In this document: piece after piece, positions 25,301-34,750 of the stretch
Position numbering within the stretch: the stretch's first letter is position 1
How the letters are laid out: each line of letters begins with the position of its first letter
Assembly: GCA_037178975.1 (NCBI GenBank)
Contig: JASJZH010000005.1
Location: forward strand, 6,696,001 to 6,760,000
Direction: 5' to 3'
Length of the DNA stretch: 64,000 nucleotides
Source of the DNA: Oscheius tipulae
Taxonomy: Eukaryota; Nematoda; Chromadorea; Rhabditida; Rhabditidae
Made by a program: the position numbers and the translations under genes
The notes under the pieces: generated by a model
Told to the model about the DNA's origin: nothing
Database searches by the model: none
What the model saw: only the letters and a program-made list of their open reading frames with translations

Positions 25301-28099
25301 AGGGGGTGTCTGACAGTGCGAAAACTAACTAGGTCGGAAGGGAGAAAAAGAGCTGTGGCGTGAGAGGAGATATTCCGAGGAGGGGATAATTTGAAAATAA
25401 ATGAACTGCAGGAAAACTGCGATGATTTTAAACTCGTTTGGTGGTGCTCCGTCTAAAACCATTCAAAGTCCCAGATACAGTCTGTCCAGTGAGAAACTTA
25501 AACCTACAATCTTTCGAAACGATTTCTTTGCGAGTAGTGTCGGTTTTACCTGTGGGCACATTTCTGTGTTTGCAACAACGAGACCCGCGAAAAACAATTT
25601 CAAGGGTTAATGCTACAGATCGTTAGCAGACACAATTAAGTTGAATCTGAACCTCGTCAGGAGCAACCTATCTTAAACATCGTTAGTTCCACCTTGTTTT
25701 ACATCAAAAGGATCGTAGGTTCTAGAATCCATTCCCCGCTGGTGTTTATACCAACCTTACCTGTCTCTCCGTAGCCGTGTCAATGGGCAAGTCAAACAAG
25801 TCTCAGACACACACAGTTCCCTACTTGATCACAGTTCTCTAATGTTATATCATCTCTTTTCCATGTCTTTTGCGCGTGGGATGAGGATTAGTCTCCCTCT
25901 GTTTTTCGAGATGTTTTCTCCCACTCGACAGACAACACGACGCGCGACACCCAAATCTTCCCCACTCAATTTACCAGGTCTGATTTTGGTAGGACGACGA
26001 CGGATCGGCGGAAGACGTGGACTGAAAGCCTGTCCGATGACGAGCTGATTTAAATGGTCACAACTACGACTCAGACGCTTCCGAGAATAGGTTTCAGCGC
26101 TTCGAATCGGGTCTCGAGAAGCTCGGACCCAAAACCTAGAAAACTGATTGTTAAAGAACTAATTGAAGGACGGAATAACCCGCTGTCGACGATGTCGTGG
26201 CGTGGTAGCGGCATGAGTTGCTCCTTCAATGGGCGGGGCTCCTTGAAAGAGACTTGCCTCCGCTCCGACATACAAGAACAAGGACTTTGCTTCTATGAGA
26301 TCTTCTTAAACTAAGAGAATGAAGGAGGAGAGACGGTGAGAAAGTTGCAAAAGGTTAATCTTGGAGACGAAGCGGAAAGGCTAACACTTCGATGGCACTG
26401 TGTTTCAGTTTGCTGTCCAGTTTCCGCCACTAGTGCCAACAGTCGTGATTAAGCTGTTGCCCTTTTTTTCTTGAGAAAGGGACTGAATCGATGATCGGAA
26501 GGAATAAGGAGGCCAAACTGTCCGAAAGGGGTGGGAGGGACGGAAGACGTTTGCCCGAATGATTAGCCGAGACAAAACTCGGTGACCCCCGGCAAGAGTG
26601 ACCAAAGCGACGACTACGAGGAGAAAAAGATTCAAGAGGAACGTGTCAAGAAACGAGATGAATAGACAATTAGGTAAACTATTGTTCATGTAGAAGAAAA
26701 AAAAACAGACAAGCCAGTCAGATCTCAATTTGATATCACTCTCTTTAGTCGTCAATTTCAAATTACTACCAGCGTCGTGAAAAACATAATATTTCGGATG
26801 AAGAGTATTCCAACGATCTCCCCTCATGTTACTTACAAGTTACCAATGCAAGATTCAGTTTTGTCACTACTATAGTGCCATTCGATAGACCAAGTGTATT
26901 GTATTAAACTCCCAAACTCGCTCCCTTCTTACTTCAGATAATATCTCAAAAAGTCCATCCTAGCCAGATATGATGCTTTTTAAATAGCAAACTCCCTTTG
27001 TTAGCTTGGACATAGTTACATACAAACAGTCATAATTCTACTTTAGTTCCCACCCATTACAGAATCAAAAAGACTCACATCTGGACCTCCTCGCCCGGAC
27101 AGTCGAAAACCAATTCTTTGACTCCTTCACGACATCGTCCCTGGTCTTCCTCGTCGCTGAACGTCCGACAGTGTGAAATCCTCCGGTTGGTCTCTGCGGT
27201 GCCACTGAAAACTTCTCTTTGTTTGCTCAAGCTCTTGTGAAAACTCACGCCTGACGTTCCAATAGGTAGAGAAAGCAGATCGCCCTCCGTCCAAACGAAT
27301 GGTTCTGTCTCCGTAGCGCAGCACAGGTTCCCATCGGTAACAGACGAGACTCTTGTCCTTCGGCCGAGCCACACAGTACCCGGCATGCCATCGTCCAGTC
27401 TCCATTGGATCACCTTCTGGAAAAACTATTGTTTTTGAGGTGACGGTTTCGTCAAAGTTCTAAAGTCGAGTTCATAAATCTTGACTAGGGAAGTGGGGGT
27501 AGAAATATTAGAAAGTTACAAAGGTTAGCCTAACTATTTACTCTTGGATCCAAAGGAAGTAAGAAACTTTTTGATGACGGGTATACTCAATTATCAGGGA
27601 AAATTTCGAAAAACTCATCAAAGATGACATAAGTACTAGCAAAATATGTCAAACTGGACTGTTTGAAGTGAAGTGTGATCTGCTAATGATCCGCAATACA
27701 CTGCGCATAAAAATGTTATATGTTGCTCCATCTCCCTAATTCTGTTTATGATCATGTTCAAAGCAGTGTATGATAGAGAAGAAGAGGAGACAAAAGATGA
27801 GTCAAAAAGAGTCGGTGCAATGGGTCAGAGAAGACGTGTGATGAGCCATAGCCTGGCTATTTGCCGGGCGGGTGTGAAAGCATAGGGTCTCTTTTGAAGA
27901 GCTCAAACAGAGTCTCTTCTTCGAATCTGTTTGATACAGAAAGGCGTGAGGAACGGGAGGAGTCAAGAAAGAAGTGATTAGCATGGAAAAAGAAGGCGCG
28001 AAGGTCGGGAGGACAGGCCAATTTAAGAGAAAACCACTTACCGCTAACCATTAGCCAACCACAGAAGATTTCCTCCTCCTCTTGATCGTCGTCGCTCAT
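7335..28099 (-). CDS. gap-2: RasGAP of the SynGAP/DAB2IP/GAP-2 family, long isoform
   Basis: GTPase-activating protein that switches Ras off. Seventeen exons keep phase from ATG 28099 to TAG 7335 (1121 aa): 28099-28042, 27416-27249, 27204-27079, 17892-17759, 17235-17084, 15136-14973, 14665-14542, 12167-11967, 11929-11789, 9832-9736, 9636-9328, 9290-9133, 9028-8869, 8829-8402, 8361-7830, 7787-7626, 7586-7335. Landmarks in order: an N-terminal GWL-type start; a split PH region ([43 protein letters not shown]); a C2 domain ([27 protein letters not shown]); the RasGAP domain with [17 protein letters not shown] and [20 protein letters not shown]; a Ser-rich tail; and a C-terminal coiled coil ([19 protein letters not shown]). 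All match the family order. The link from the 27 kb exons to the 17.9 kb exon rests on phase only. Confidence 0.9.
9876..10060 (-). other. gap-2: Intronic alternative first exon of the RasGAP gene (MGRDRNLSS)
   Basis: An ATG at 10060 opens 61 codons plus 2 nt, then a GTAGCA donor, inside the 1.9-kb intron 9833-11788. Phase 2 matches the acceptor at 9832, giving ...[11 protein letters not shown]. The resulting protein would lack the PH and C2 regions and keep the catalytic GAP domain and the coiled coil. Clean open frame plus phase match is suggestive; transcription is not shown. Confidence 0.5.
12168..14541 (-). other. RasGAP intron, no further gene seen
   Basis: A 2.4-kb intron between the PH-end exon and the C2 exon. 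The + strand is purine-rich and carries long but unconvincing open frames; no exon or RNA gene recognised. Confidence 0.6.
15213..15262 (-). other. gap-2: Alternative first exon of the RasGAP gene ([10 protein letters not shown])
   Basis: Sixteen codons plus 2 nt (acidic, ending NDEDEYG), followed by a GTTAGT donor. Phase 2 fits the 15136 acceptor exon (MLNRVDAQ). An in-frame extension up to a possible acceptor near 15298 means it could instead be an internal exon. Confidence 0.5.
15783..15841 (-). other. gap-2: Alternative first exon of the RasGAP gene ([10 protein letters not shown])
   Basis: Nineteen codons plus 2 nt, Arg/Lys-rich ([10 protein letters not shown]), then a strong GTAAGT donor. 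Phase 2 matches the exon starting at 15136. It would replace the upstream part of the PH region with a short basic leader. Confidence 0.6.
16756..16790 (-). other. gap-2: Alternative first exon of the RasGAP gene ([12 protein letters not shown])
   Basis: Eleven codons plus 2 nt encoding a basic leader, followed by a GTACGT donor; phase 2 into the 15136 exon. Short, so support rests on donor, phase and resemblance to the basic leader at 15841. Confidence 0.45.
18635..18652 (-). other. gap-2: Possible tiny first exon of the RasGAP gene (MNRLAS)
   Basis: Six codons then GTTAGT. Phase 0 fits the 17235 exon (DHDDSS). Too short to be sure. Confidence 0.2.
18873..18966 (-). other. gap-2: Alternative first exon of the RasGAP gene (MRRIGSQPW)
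   Basis: Thirty-one codons plus 1 nt with protein-like composition ([18 protein letters not shown]), then GTCAGT, a donor form also used elsewhere in this gene (14541, 7829). Phase 1 matches the 17892 acceptor exon (HEDTSEPMD). Confidence 0.55.
21586..21712 (-). other. gap-2: Alternative first exon of the RasGAP gene with a hydrophobic N-terminus
   Basis: ATG at 21712 in a strong context (GCCGCCATGG), 42 codons plus 1 nt, then GTAAGC. The first ~30 residues are Leu/Trp-rich ([20 protein letters not shown]), like a signal anchor. Phase 1 joins the 17892 exon. Confidence 0.45.
21916..21931 (-). other. gap-2: Possible tiny first exon of the RasGAP gene (MASVF)
   Basis: Five codons plus 1 nt then GTGAGT; phase 1 fits the 17892 exon. 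Weak because of its length. Confidence 0.2.
22577..22796 (-). other. gap-2: Alternative first exon of the RasGAP gene, possible membrane-anchor leader
   Basis: Open from ATG 22796 (MVEPDALPQ) or the shorter ATG 22640 (MEAKEPQPT); both reach the same GTTAGT donor in phase 1, matching the 17892 exon (GSVR|DHEDTSE). The longer form contains a ~20-residue hydrophobic run ([17 protein letters not shown]). Confidence 0.45.
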
Positions 28100-28117
28100 C
28101 TGGAAGTTGATTTTCAT

Positions 28118-29841
28118 AAATATTTGAAAGGGAGTTGAAGATTACCGGGAAAGGGAAGAGAAAGTATAACCTGCTAATACAATAGCGATGCTTGTCGGGC
28201 TAATGAATGGGAAGAGTGAGGAAGGGATGACCGTTACAACATTGCTCTGGCACATTGATTAATGATTAAGAGGATGAGGAGTTGACAGCTTGAACTTCTT
28301 GAGAATTACGAGAGGACTGGGATTAAATGATCTCTACTATCAATGAGATGTGAATACTATCGAAGGAAGACGGTACAAAACGTACCAGAAAATGTTGCGA
28401 GGGAAGAGGGTATTGGAGCAAAAGTTCCTGAGAGTTTTTCGGAACTCACTATGAACTTTGATGGACACCCTCTTATGAATACACTGTTGTTCCTAAAAGT
28501 ATCTACATTGCGATGACATATGCAAATTACCACATAAAGGCAAATTGTATGGCCCAATCACCCCGTTTATAGTCATAGAACACTAAATTATCAACAAATA
28601 GTCACAGTTGGATACGTCAGAAAAGATGAACGAGATAAAGTTTTGATTGAGAGTAGCTGTTTACAGGTGCAAAATCATACAAGTCCTGAAGATGCAAGAT
28701 TCCTCCAAAAGTAAACAGAAAGTTTGCAATGCTGGACAGACTTGTTGCATTGGAGCGGGATATCCGGCCTTGGAATGGGAGGGACAGAGTGGTCAGAGCT
28801 CTCCAAATGCGGTGTCCAGTGGCCTATTTGCATAGGATCTCTATTACCTCGACAGCTTGGGCTACTGTCATCGGCCGAGAGCGGCGGCGAGACGTTTCTA
28901 ATGAGACTGTATATGACAGATTTCAATTCCATGGAAAAGAATGAGTGAGAGACAGGAGGTCCCGGGATGAGACTTTATGACGCGTTTTATGAGCGATCGT
29001 CGCGCACTTTTAGGGGATTCCGAATGACAGGACACCATATGATCTCCTCTTCCTGGTGTTCCTCTAGATATGAAATGGGTAAGTTTTGACTGTACGAACG
29101 GGGAACCCTGTTTTCATTGGTGCGCATGTATTTGCAACAAAACCAGCATCAGAAAAATGAGAGAGATCTAACTGGGCAAAACAGAGATAATCAAATCAGG
29201 TCTCAGCTGAAACAGTCTAGTCTCAAGACCCAGACAGGAAATATTTCCAAGCCGTCTCCAAAATATGTTGCTCGTATTCGAGGTTATGAGTCAGGCTTTG
29301 CCTGTTTGTGTCCAGGGAGGACCCTGAACAAACACTTGATGCCAGTTTTGGAACATCCAAAAGTTGAAATCGGGGCTATATGGTCAGAGGTGTGTGTGGT
29401 TTTCAATTCACGCCAGAGACTTTTTGTCCGCGAGCTAGGCCGAGAAAGAGAGGCCACAGGAAGTGTAATTAAAGGCGGGTCGAAATCAAACACAGTAAAG
29501 AAGGTCGGACGGAGGATTCACACAGGATCAGAGGGGAGAGAGTAGTTTGGGAGGCAAATAAGACCCTGGATGAAAAGTTGGAAGAACGTGAGGTGCGCCG
29601 TGAGACGAAGGCAAATATGGAAGGGGAGCTCGATAGGCATATTATGCAAGGAAAAGGAGCGCCTGGACAATAGTGGGTGTGGAAGGAAACTAACTGTGAG
29701 ATGGTAGAGGCGACACTGACGGGTAGATCAACTTTCGGTAGTGACGAGAAGCAGTCCAATGAGTCCGCAAAAGTCTCCTGTCATGGCTAACGCCCAACTT
29801 CACTAACTTACTGTAACTGTTTCGCTTGCTAGGTTTCGTAA
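28118..29841. other. Intergenic / upstream region of the RasGAP gene
   Basis: No gene supported. It probably holds the promoter of the long RasGAP form. Open frames here (for example 28729-28944 + and 29117-29545 +) lack matching splice sites or recognisable domains. Confidence 0.5.
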
Positions 29842-30348
29842 TTACAGTTTGTAAAGAGTTTGCAAAAAAAGCTTTGTAGGTTTTGGCGAGTAGATGCGGG
29901 CGTTTCTCGGCTTCCCGTCCTCCCAACATCCTTCTTCAAGTCCAGCCGGGTCCAGACTCAGGCTTACTGTTCCTCCTTCCAACTTATGTCCGTGATGAGC
30001 CACGATGATGTGTTCTTGGTGTCCCGGTCGAATGAATACCTTCTTGGGGTAGGAGTAGTACTTCCTATGGGAACAGTAGAGCTCCAGTTCTATGATCATA
30101 GAGAATCTGTTCTTCACTACGATGGTTGCTAGACATCTGTCGTCAATCTGGAGAATGTCGAGGTCCGGATTCAGTCTTCGTGTATCCATTGAAACAAGCC
30201 TCAAGACGGTCGCGTGGTAATACTTGTACTGCTTGTCGTTGAAGTACAATTCAAAACTTTCGAGGGCAAGAGCACTCTTGAAGCGAAGATAGGATAGATA
30301 GTACTCTTCCAACAAGCCGTAAATGATGAGAGCGAAGAATATCAGCCC
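29842..30348 (-). pseudogene. Single-pass membrane protein gene, possibly broken
   Basis: The open frame ends at TAA 29842 and runs up to a hydrophobic segment (FYIVCGLIFFALIIYGL, about 30350-30300), followed by ~150 residues with the feel of a beta-sandwich (LATIVVKNRFSMIIELELY, KVFIRPGHQEHIIV). Immediately before the hydrophobic segment the frame is closed by TGA, and no in-frame ATG precedes the helix. Upstream, a charged coding-like stretch on the same strand (30565-30625, DEERERVDELLNKAK) ends in a GTAAAT donor and may be an earlier exon. So the gene is either a pseudogene, carries a sequence error, or uses splicing I cannot resolve. Function not recognised. Confidence 0.4.
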
Positions 30349-30631
30349 ACAGACGATGTAGAATCATTCCGCTTTCCATCTAATAATCATAAGAAATGGA
30401 GATCTAAGTTAATCTGTGGTGCTTTTGAAGGAACTTTCGAAATAATACTATAGAATCGCGCAAAGGCCTCCTTCGCGTGTTTGTCTGCCTGTCTCGATAG
30501 TACGGAAGATAGATTGATGTTAGACCCACTCAAATACAGATTATAATTGTTTATATTTACTTCTTGTTGCTCGCGATGTCCTTTTGGCCTTGTTTAGTAG
30601 CTCGTCCACCCTCTCTCTTTCCTCATCGAGA

Positions 30632-32016
30632 ATGCATAGTCATCTCACTGTTGTGATCCGTCCCCCTATTTTGTTTGGCGTCTCAATGTCTTTCGAACTA
30701 ACACAGCTCTCTTTGAACGTCTATGCCATCAAAGAAATGGACGATCGAAACCTCAATCCCATTTCCTATGTTATCAAAGGGTCGGAGAGAAGTGAGTTTT
30801 AAATCTTTTTCGCGAAATAGGATTCAGTTATTCTGATAGACACAGGCTGTGGTTGCGGGAACATGTTCACCTACGTCAGGGGTCTTGATTTTGTGAAGGA
30901 CACTAAAATTTTGGTCATTAATACTCACAACCATAGAGAACAAGTACATTATCTTGATTTCGCGATAAAAAAAATTTGTTTAGACAGGAGGGAACTGGCG
31001 GTTTTCAACGACTGGAAAGTTCGGACTCGGTCATCAGATTGAAGGGCTTTGTGCCTCGAAAAAGCACAAGTTTTATACACGACTAATGGACAGTAGTTGG
31101 CATTGGGAAGTCTACACATACAAGGTAACGAGATGGCTTGGTGACGAGGAAGTGATACAGCTAGGAGACAAGGACTCTGTTCAGGTTTGTTGTTGTGGAA
31201 AACATGATAATTTATTAGGAGGAACACCAATGATCGGACTTTTGGCTAAAAATATAGGAGCAGTCACATATTTCAAGTGAGAACTGGTCTCTGTCTCGAG
31301 TCGAAGAGATGGTCCAATGAACGGAATCTCACTAGGGGGCCGTTGGAAAGTTCACTGAGAGTGGAAAGAGAAGCATTGATTCTTTGCCCCTAGGGCGTCC
31401 CTTCGAGTTAAAACTGCTTATCAGGACGTCGAAGAGGTTGACATCTGGTAGATCCACTTGACACAGTCGTTCAAAGATACTGGTAGATCAACTAACAGTC
31501 GCTTGCAGATTTTCTGGACACCCGGACACACTCCTGACAGTTTGGTAATTTGGTACAAGAGTGGGAGACGTCTTTTTTTCGGTGATCTGTTCTATCGCTT
31601 TGACGACATTCTCTTCACGTAGGTACCGTATATTTCAAAGAAAAAGTGAAAATTTCAGGTACCCACACGTTGACGTTCGCGCATATGAGTCTTCAGTAAA
31701 ACGCATTCTCAATCTGGTCAACCAGCAGCCCGATTTTGCTGACATCCGTTTCTCGTCGGCCAAGAATGACATGAACGAAAAATGTCTTCCCTTGTTGAAA
31801 CTGTATCATCGGTTCCTTCTATCCGTTTTGGCTGGAACACATATGGGTACTCCGTTGAGGTGAGACTCTTTTGTCACATAAAAGTGGGAAACTTTAAGGA
31901 TTGACGACGCGGAGGGTTGGCGCTATGAGACGCGAGACAAAGCAATGAGAATCGTTTTGGGTCGGGAGACGGTCCGAAAACTGAATGAGGCCAGAGAGAA
32001 GGCAAGAACCAGCTGA
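30632..32016 (+). CDS. Metallo-beta-lactamase-fold protein, MBLAC2-like
   Basis: Six exons in phase: 30632-30791, 30828-30943, 30984-31184, 31509-31618, 31659-31859, 31899-32016 (301 aa). Fold landmarks: IILIDTGCG (strand before the active site), INTHNHREQTGGN (place of the HxHxDH motif), TPGHTPDS (third His) and RRLFFGDLFY (bridging Asp). The first motif reads H-N-H-R-E-Q, so the usual Asp and third His of HxHxDH are Glu and Gln. Family members are hydrolases (thioesterases, glyoxalase II types); with these changes the activity is uncertain. Start chosen as the first in-frame ATG; ATG 30689 is an alternative. AATAAA lies just after the stop, near 32030. The 324-nt intron 31185-31508 has an open reading continuation that breaks the alignment, so I treat it as intron. 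Confidence 0.8.
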
Positions 32017-32661
32017 TAACACCACTTCAAAATAAAGATTTATCTGAATCGTAGTACTTTCGATGAGTGAATATCTCTTCACAGTCAGAAAAGGTATTGC
32101 AGAAAAATTCAGCAAGCTGCCGGAGTACTATGGACCACCTAAATATGCTTCAAATGTGTTCTTGAACACAGGATTACATAGAGCGAGAAGGAAAGGGCGG
32201 TAAGATTTGAAAGGAATCAAAGCCGGTCAGCGCGTCGGACATTAGTGGATAAGAAAGTCTCGTTCGTGACCTTGATCCCGAAACGGAAAAGTTTGTAACT
32301 TTGAAAGGAACACTAAAACTTTGTTTGGTAGCAGCTTCCTATTGTTTGAAAGTAATCTACCCGGAATCTTCATTGAACAGCCAGCTTCTGCCTGTTTGAT
32401 CTAGAATTCGGGTAGGCTACTTTCTCTGCAAAGAGGCGACAAGTGCATCTTCTCCCTGATGGATGCGTCGAGACATTACCACAGTCAAGATGCCCTCGAT
32501 TTATAGTGGCAGGCATGGCCAGCTGTAAAAGTGGTAGCTATGATTTCTGCTACTAGACTCCCAATCGACATCTGATTTCCCCCAGGGACAGCAAAAAAGC
32601 TCTCACCCACAGTGGCTTCATTGTTTGCCAAAAAGCGTCGTTATCAGAGTCAGTCTCTGTG
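32017..32661 (+). other. Intergenic spacer
   Basis: No coding exon recognised. Same-strand gap between the MBL-fold gene and the hydroxylase gene; it should contain the hydroxylase promoter. Confidence 0.5.
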
Positions 32662-34719
32662 ATGAGTCCTCCTTTGGCGTTCCTCTATCCGGAGCAGAAC
32701 TTCACCACTGAACAGCTGCTCTATGAACGACAGAACCGAGCTCTTCAACCGATTTGGGACTGGATCCGAGTGAGTTTTTCTTCAAATATGTACACCCGGA
32801 ACTGCTCCTAACTATGCCTATTGTTCTTATCGCATTCTTGACAAGGCTCTCAAGACAAGAAAAAAAAAACGCAAAAGTTTTCAGGTCGGAAATGAACACA
32901 TCCTGAGTTCTCCTCTGTTTCCACCTCTCTACGCTCTTTCCATCGACTACATATGGGTTATTGTCTTCTCAAGTGAGTTTTCGGCCAATTTTTAAAGATT
33001 AGCTGAAACGACAGAAGATAAGGCAGCTTGCACAGGTTACCACACATGTTGGGAGTCAGTATGAACACAACACTTGAACCATCTCGATAGTTGTGCACGG
33101 AAGTCATAAAATAGAAAGTTTCCTAGTCGGGTTAGAGATAAACAGGACAGAACGTTCCAATCTGACGAACTTTAGCGAAACAACAAAGGTATCATCGAAT
33201 AAACTTTCTATCGGACAAGTTGAAAAGTTGGATTGGGAGATGTGAAGAATAGATATCAATTGCGCATCGTAAGTTTGTCACTTCCAGGGTTTCTCACCCA
33301 TACTGTCTTAATACTTATGTGCTTCTGAATGGAACAGTTGATACAAGTGAGACAGTAAGAATAGAATGTCAGGCTCTAGGATTTTAATGAATCATTTGTT
33401 AGATTACTTTTATTAGTTTATCCATGACGAGCGCTCTTTTGTGGTTTCTTCTCGGATGCCGTCGCTCATCTGATAAGCAAGAGATAGAGGCTGACCTTGT
33501 CGGACTTTGCCTTCAGGCACGAGAAACTTTTTCCAGTATTTGATCTCTTCTGCACGGAGGTGCCCTTCTTCAAAAAGGCCAAGATTCAAAAGGATCGCAA
33601 GGTGACATGGGACCTCATGAAAAAGTCACTTTGGCTACAAATGTGGAACCAAATTCTTTGGTTACTTTTGCATATTTTTTGATGAAGTGGGAATCTTCAG
33701 GATCTATCCAATGGCTTTGGTTCAGCTGATCTGGGTTCCACCAACAGAACTCCCGATTCTGGCCCCGACCCTTTTCGAAATGGCTAGCCAGACACTTTTC
33801 TTCTTCCTCACCTTCGACTTTTCCTACTTCTGGTTCCATTTCATCCACCACAAGGTATCTCAATTGTAATCAATAGAAATCAATCGGTTTTAGGTCAAAT
33901 TTCTGTACAGATGGTGTCACTCAGTTCATCATATGTACTCTTCCCCGTTCGCTGCAGCTGCTCAACATCTCCATCCCTTTGAGGTTTGTCTTCAATTGGA
34001 TCCAATTCGAGACTGGACAATATGCTAATTGTTCAGACACTCGAAGTCACTGGTCTGTGGTGCCGCAATTCGAGTAGCGAATAGGTTCAGCTCGTTCAAA
34101 AGATCGAAAATAGGGAAAGAGTTGTGAAGACAGTGGACAGTGAGAGTAATAATGACATTACAGAAGAGTGAAACGAAGCTGACGTCTATATACACTGATC
34201 AGTGGCTTCCACTGACAAAGATACAGTGACAGTGACTACGGTTAAATCTTCCCGCATCAATTCATACAGTTCGACAAACTTTACTTCTAGCTCTTCTTCG
34301 TCGCCACCTTCATCACAGCCATCCCTTGGGTCTTCCCCACGCATTGCCTCACCTACTGGCTCTGGTTCCTCATCGCTCAAAGTGTCTCCTACGAGGTAAT
34401 GTCTCTCTCCATTCCGAGAATCCAATCCCTTAGGTACACACTGGATACGATTTTCCTTTTGCCCTCCACCGCTTCCTGCCCTTCTACGCAGGAGCCCCAG
34501 CTCATGATATGCACCATCTCCGTCCACTTACCTGCTTTGAACCATGGTTCAACTATATCGACAAAATGATGGGTACTGTATTCTTTAGTGCTCAAAAAAC
34601 TCTTGTCTCTAGGCTATCATCTGACCTACGAAGATCTGAAAAAGATGGCTGACGAAAAGTCACGTCGTTACGGACTCTACGCAAAGGAAGACGTTCAGGG
34701 TCTCGAAAAGATTAATTAA
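32662..34719 (+). CDS. Fatty-acid-hydroxylase-superfamily enzyme, cholesterol 25-hydroxylase-like
   Basis: Eight phase-consistent exons: 32662-32769, 32885-32972, 33537-33660, 33701-33854, 33894-33983, 34291-34395, 34434-34572, 34613-34719 (304 aa). Multi-pass ER-type membrane protein with the histidine boxes of non-haem di-iron sterol hydroxylases/desaturases: HFIHH (near 33838), HSVHH (near 33922) and HDMHH (near 34510), plus GYDFPFALHRFLPF before the last box. The layout (short N-terminus, PFFKKAKIQ, three boxes, WFNYIDKMMGY) follows cholesterol 25-hydroxylase, about 30 residues longer than the human enzyme. The third box has Ala-His-Asp-Met-His-His, where the usual first His of HHxxHH is Ala. 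Substrate in this animal is unknown. Confidence 0.85.
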
Positions 34720-34750
34720 CACGCTATATACAACAATTTGTGATGATAAA

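Larger units (their letters stand above)
19000..27000 (-). other. Large RasGAP intronic region with putative first exons only
   Basis: Apart from the candidate first exons at 21.6-22.8 kb nothing convincing was found. The + strand is A/G-rich, with short GA tracts (for example 22705-22720) and a CT run near 19240-19257. An open frame at 26271-26071 (-, MSERRQVSF...) might be another leader but has no clear phase-compatible donor. Confidence 0.5.

Noticed and set aside
26071-26271. Minus-strand frame MSERRQVSF as another RasGAP leader
   Set aside because: No donor in the phase required by the 17892 exon with a convincing GT site; left unassigned.
28729-28944. Open frame on + starting MLDRLVALERDI with GRDRVVRALQ, recalling PEX11 proteins
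   Set aside because: The likeness covers only about 20 residues, the rest does not fit, and there are no matching splice sites. Could be a relic, but not supportable.
29117-29545. 142-codon open frame on +
   Set aside because: Purine-rich random composition, no domain; sits in a region with the same bias throughout.
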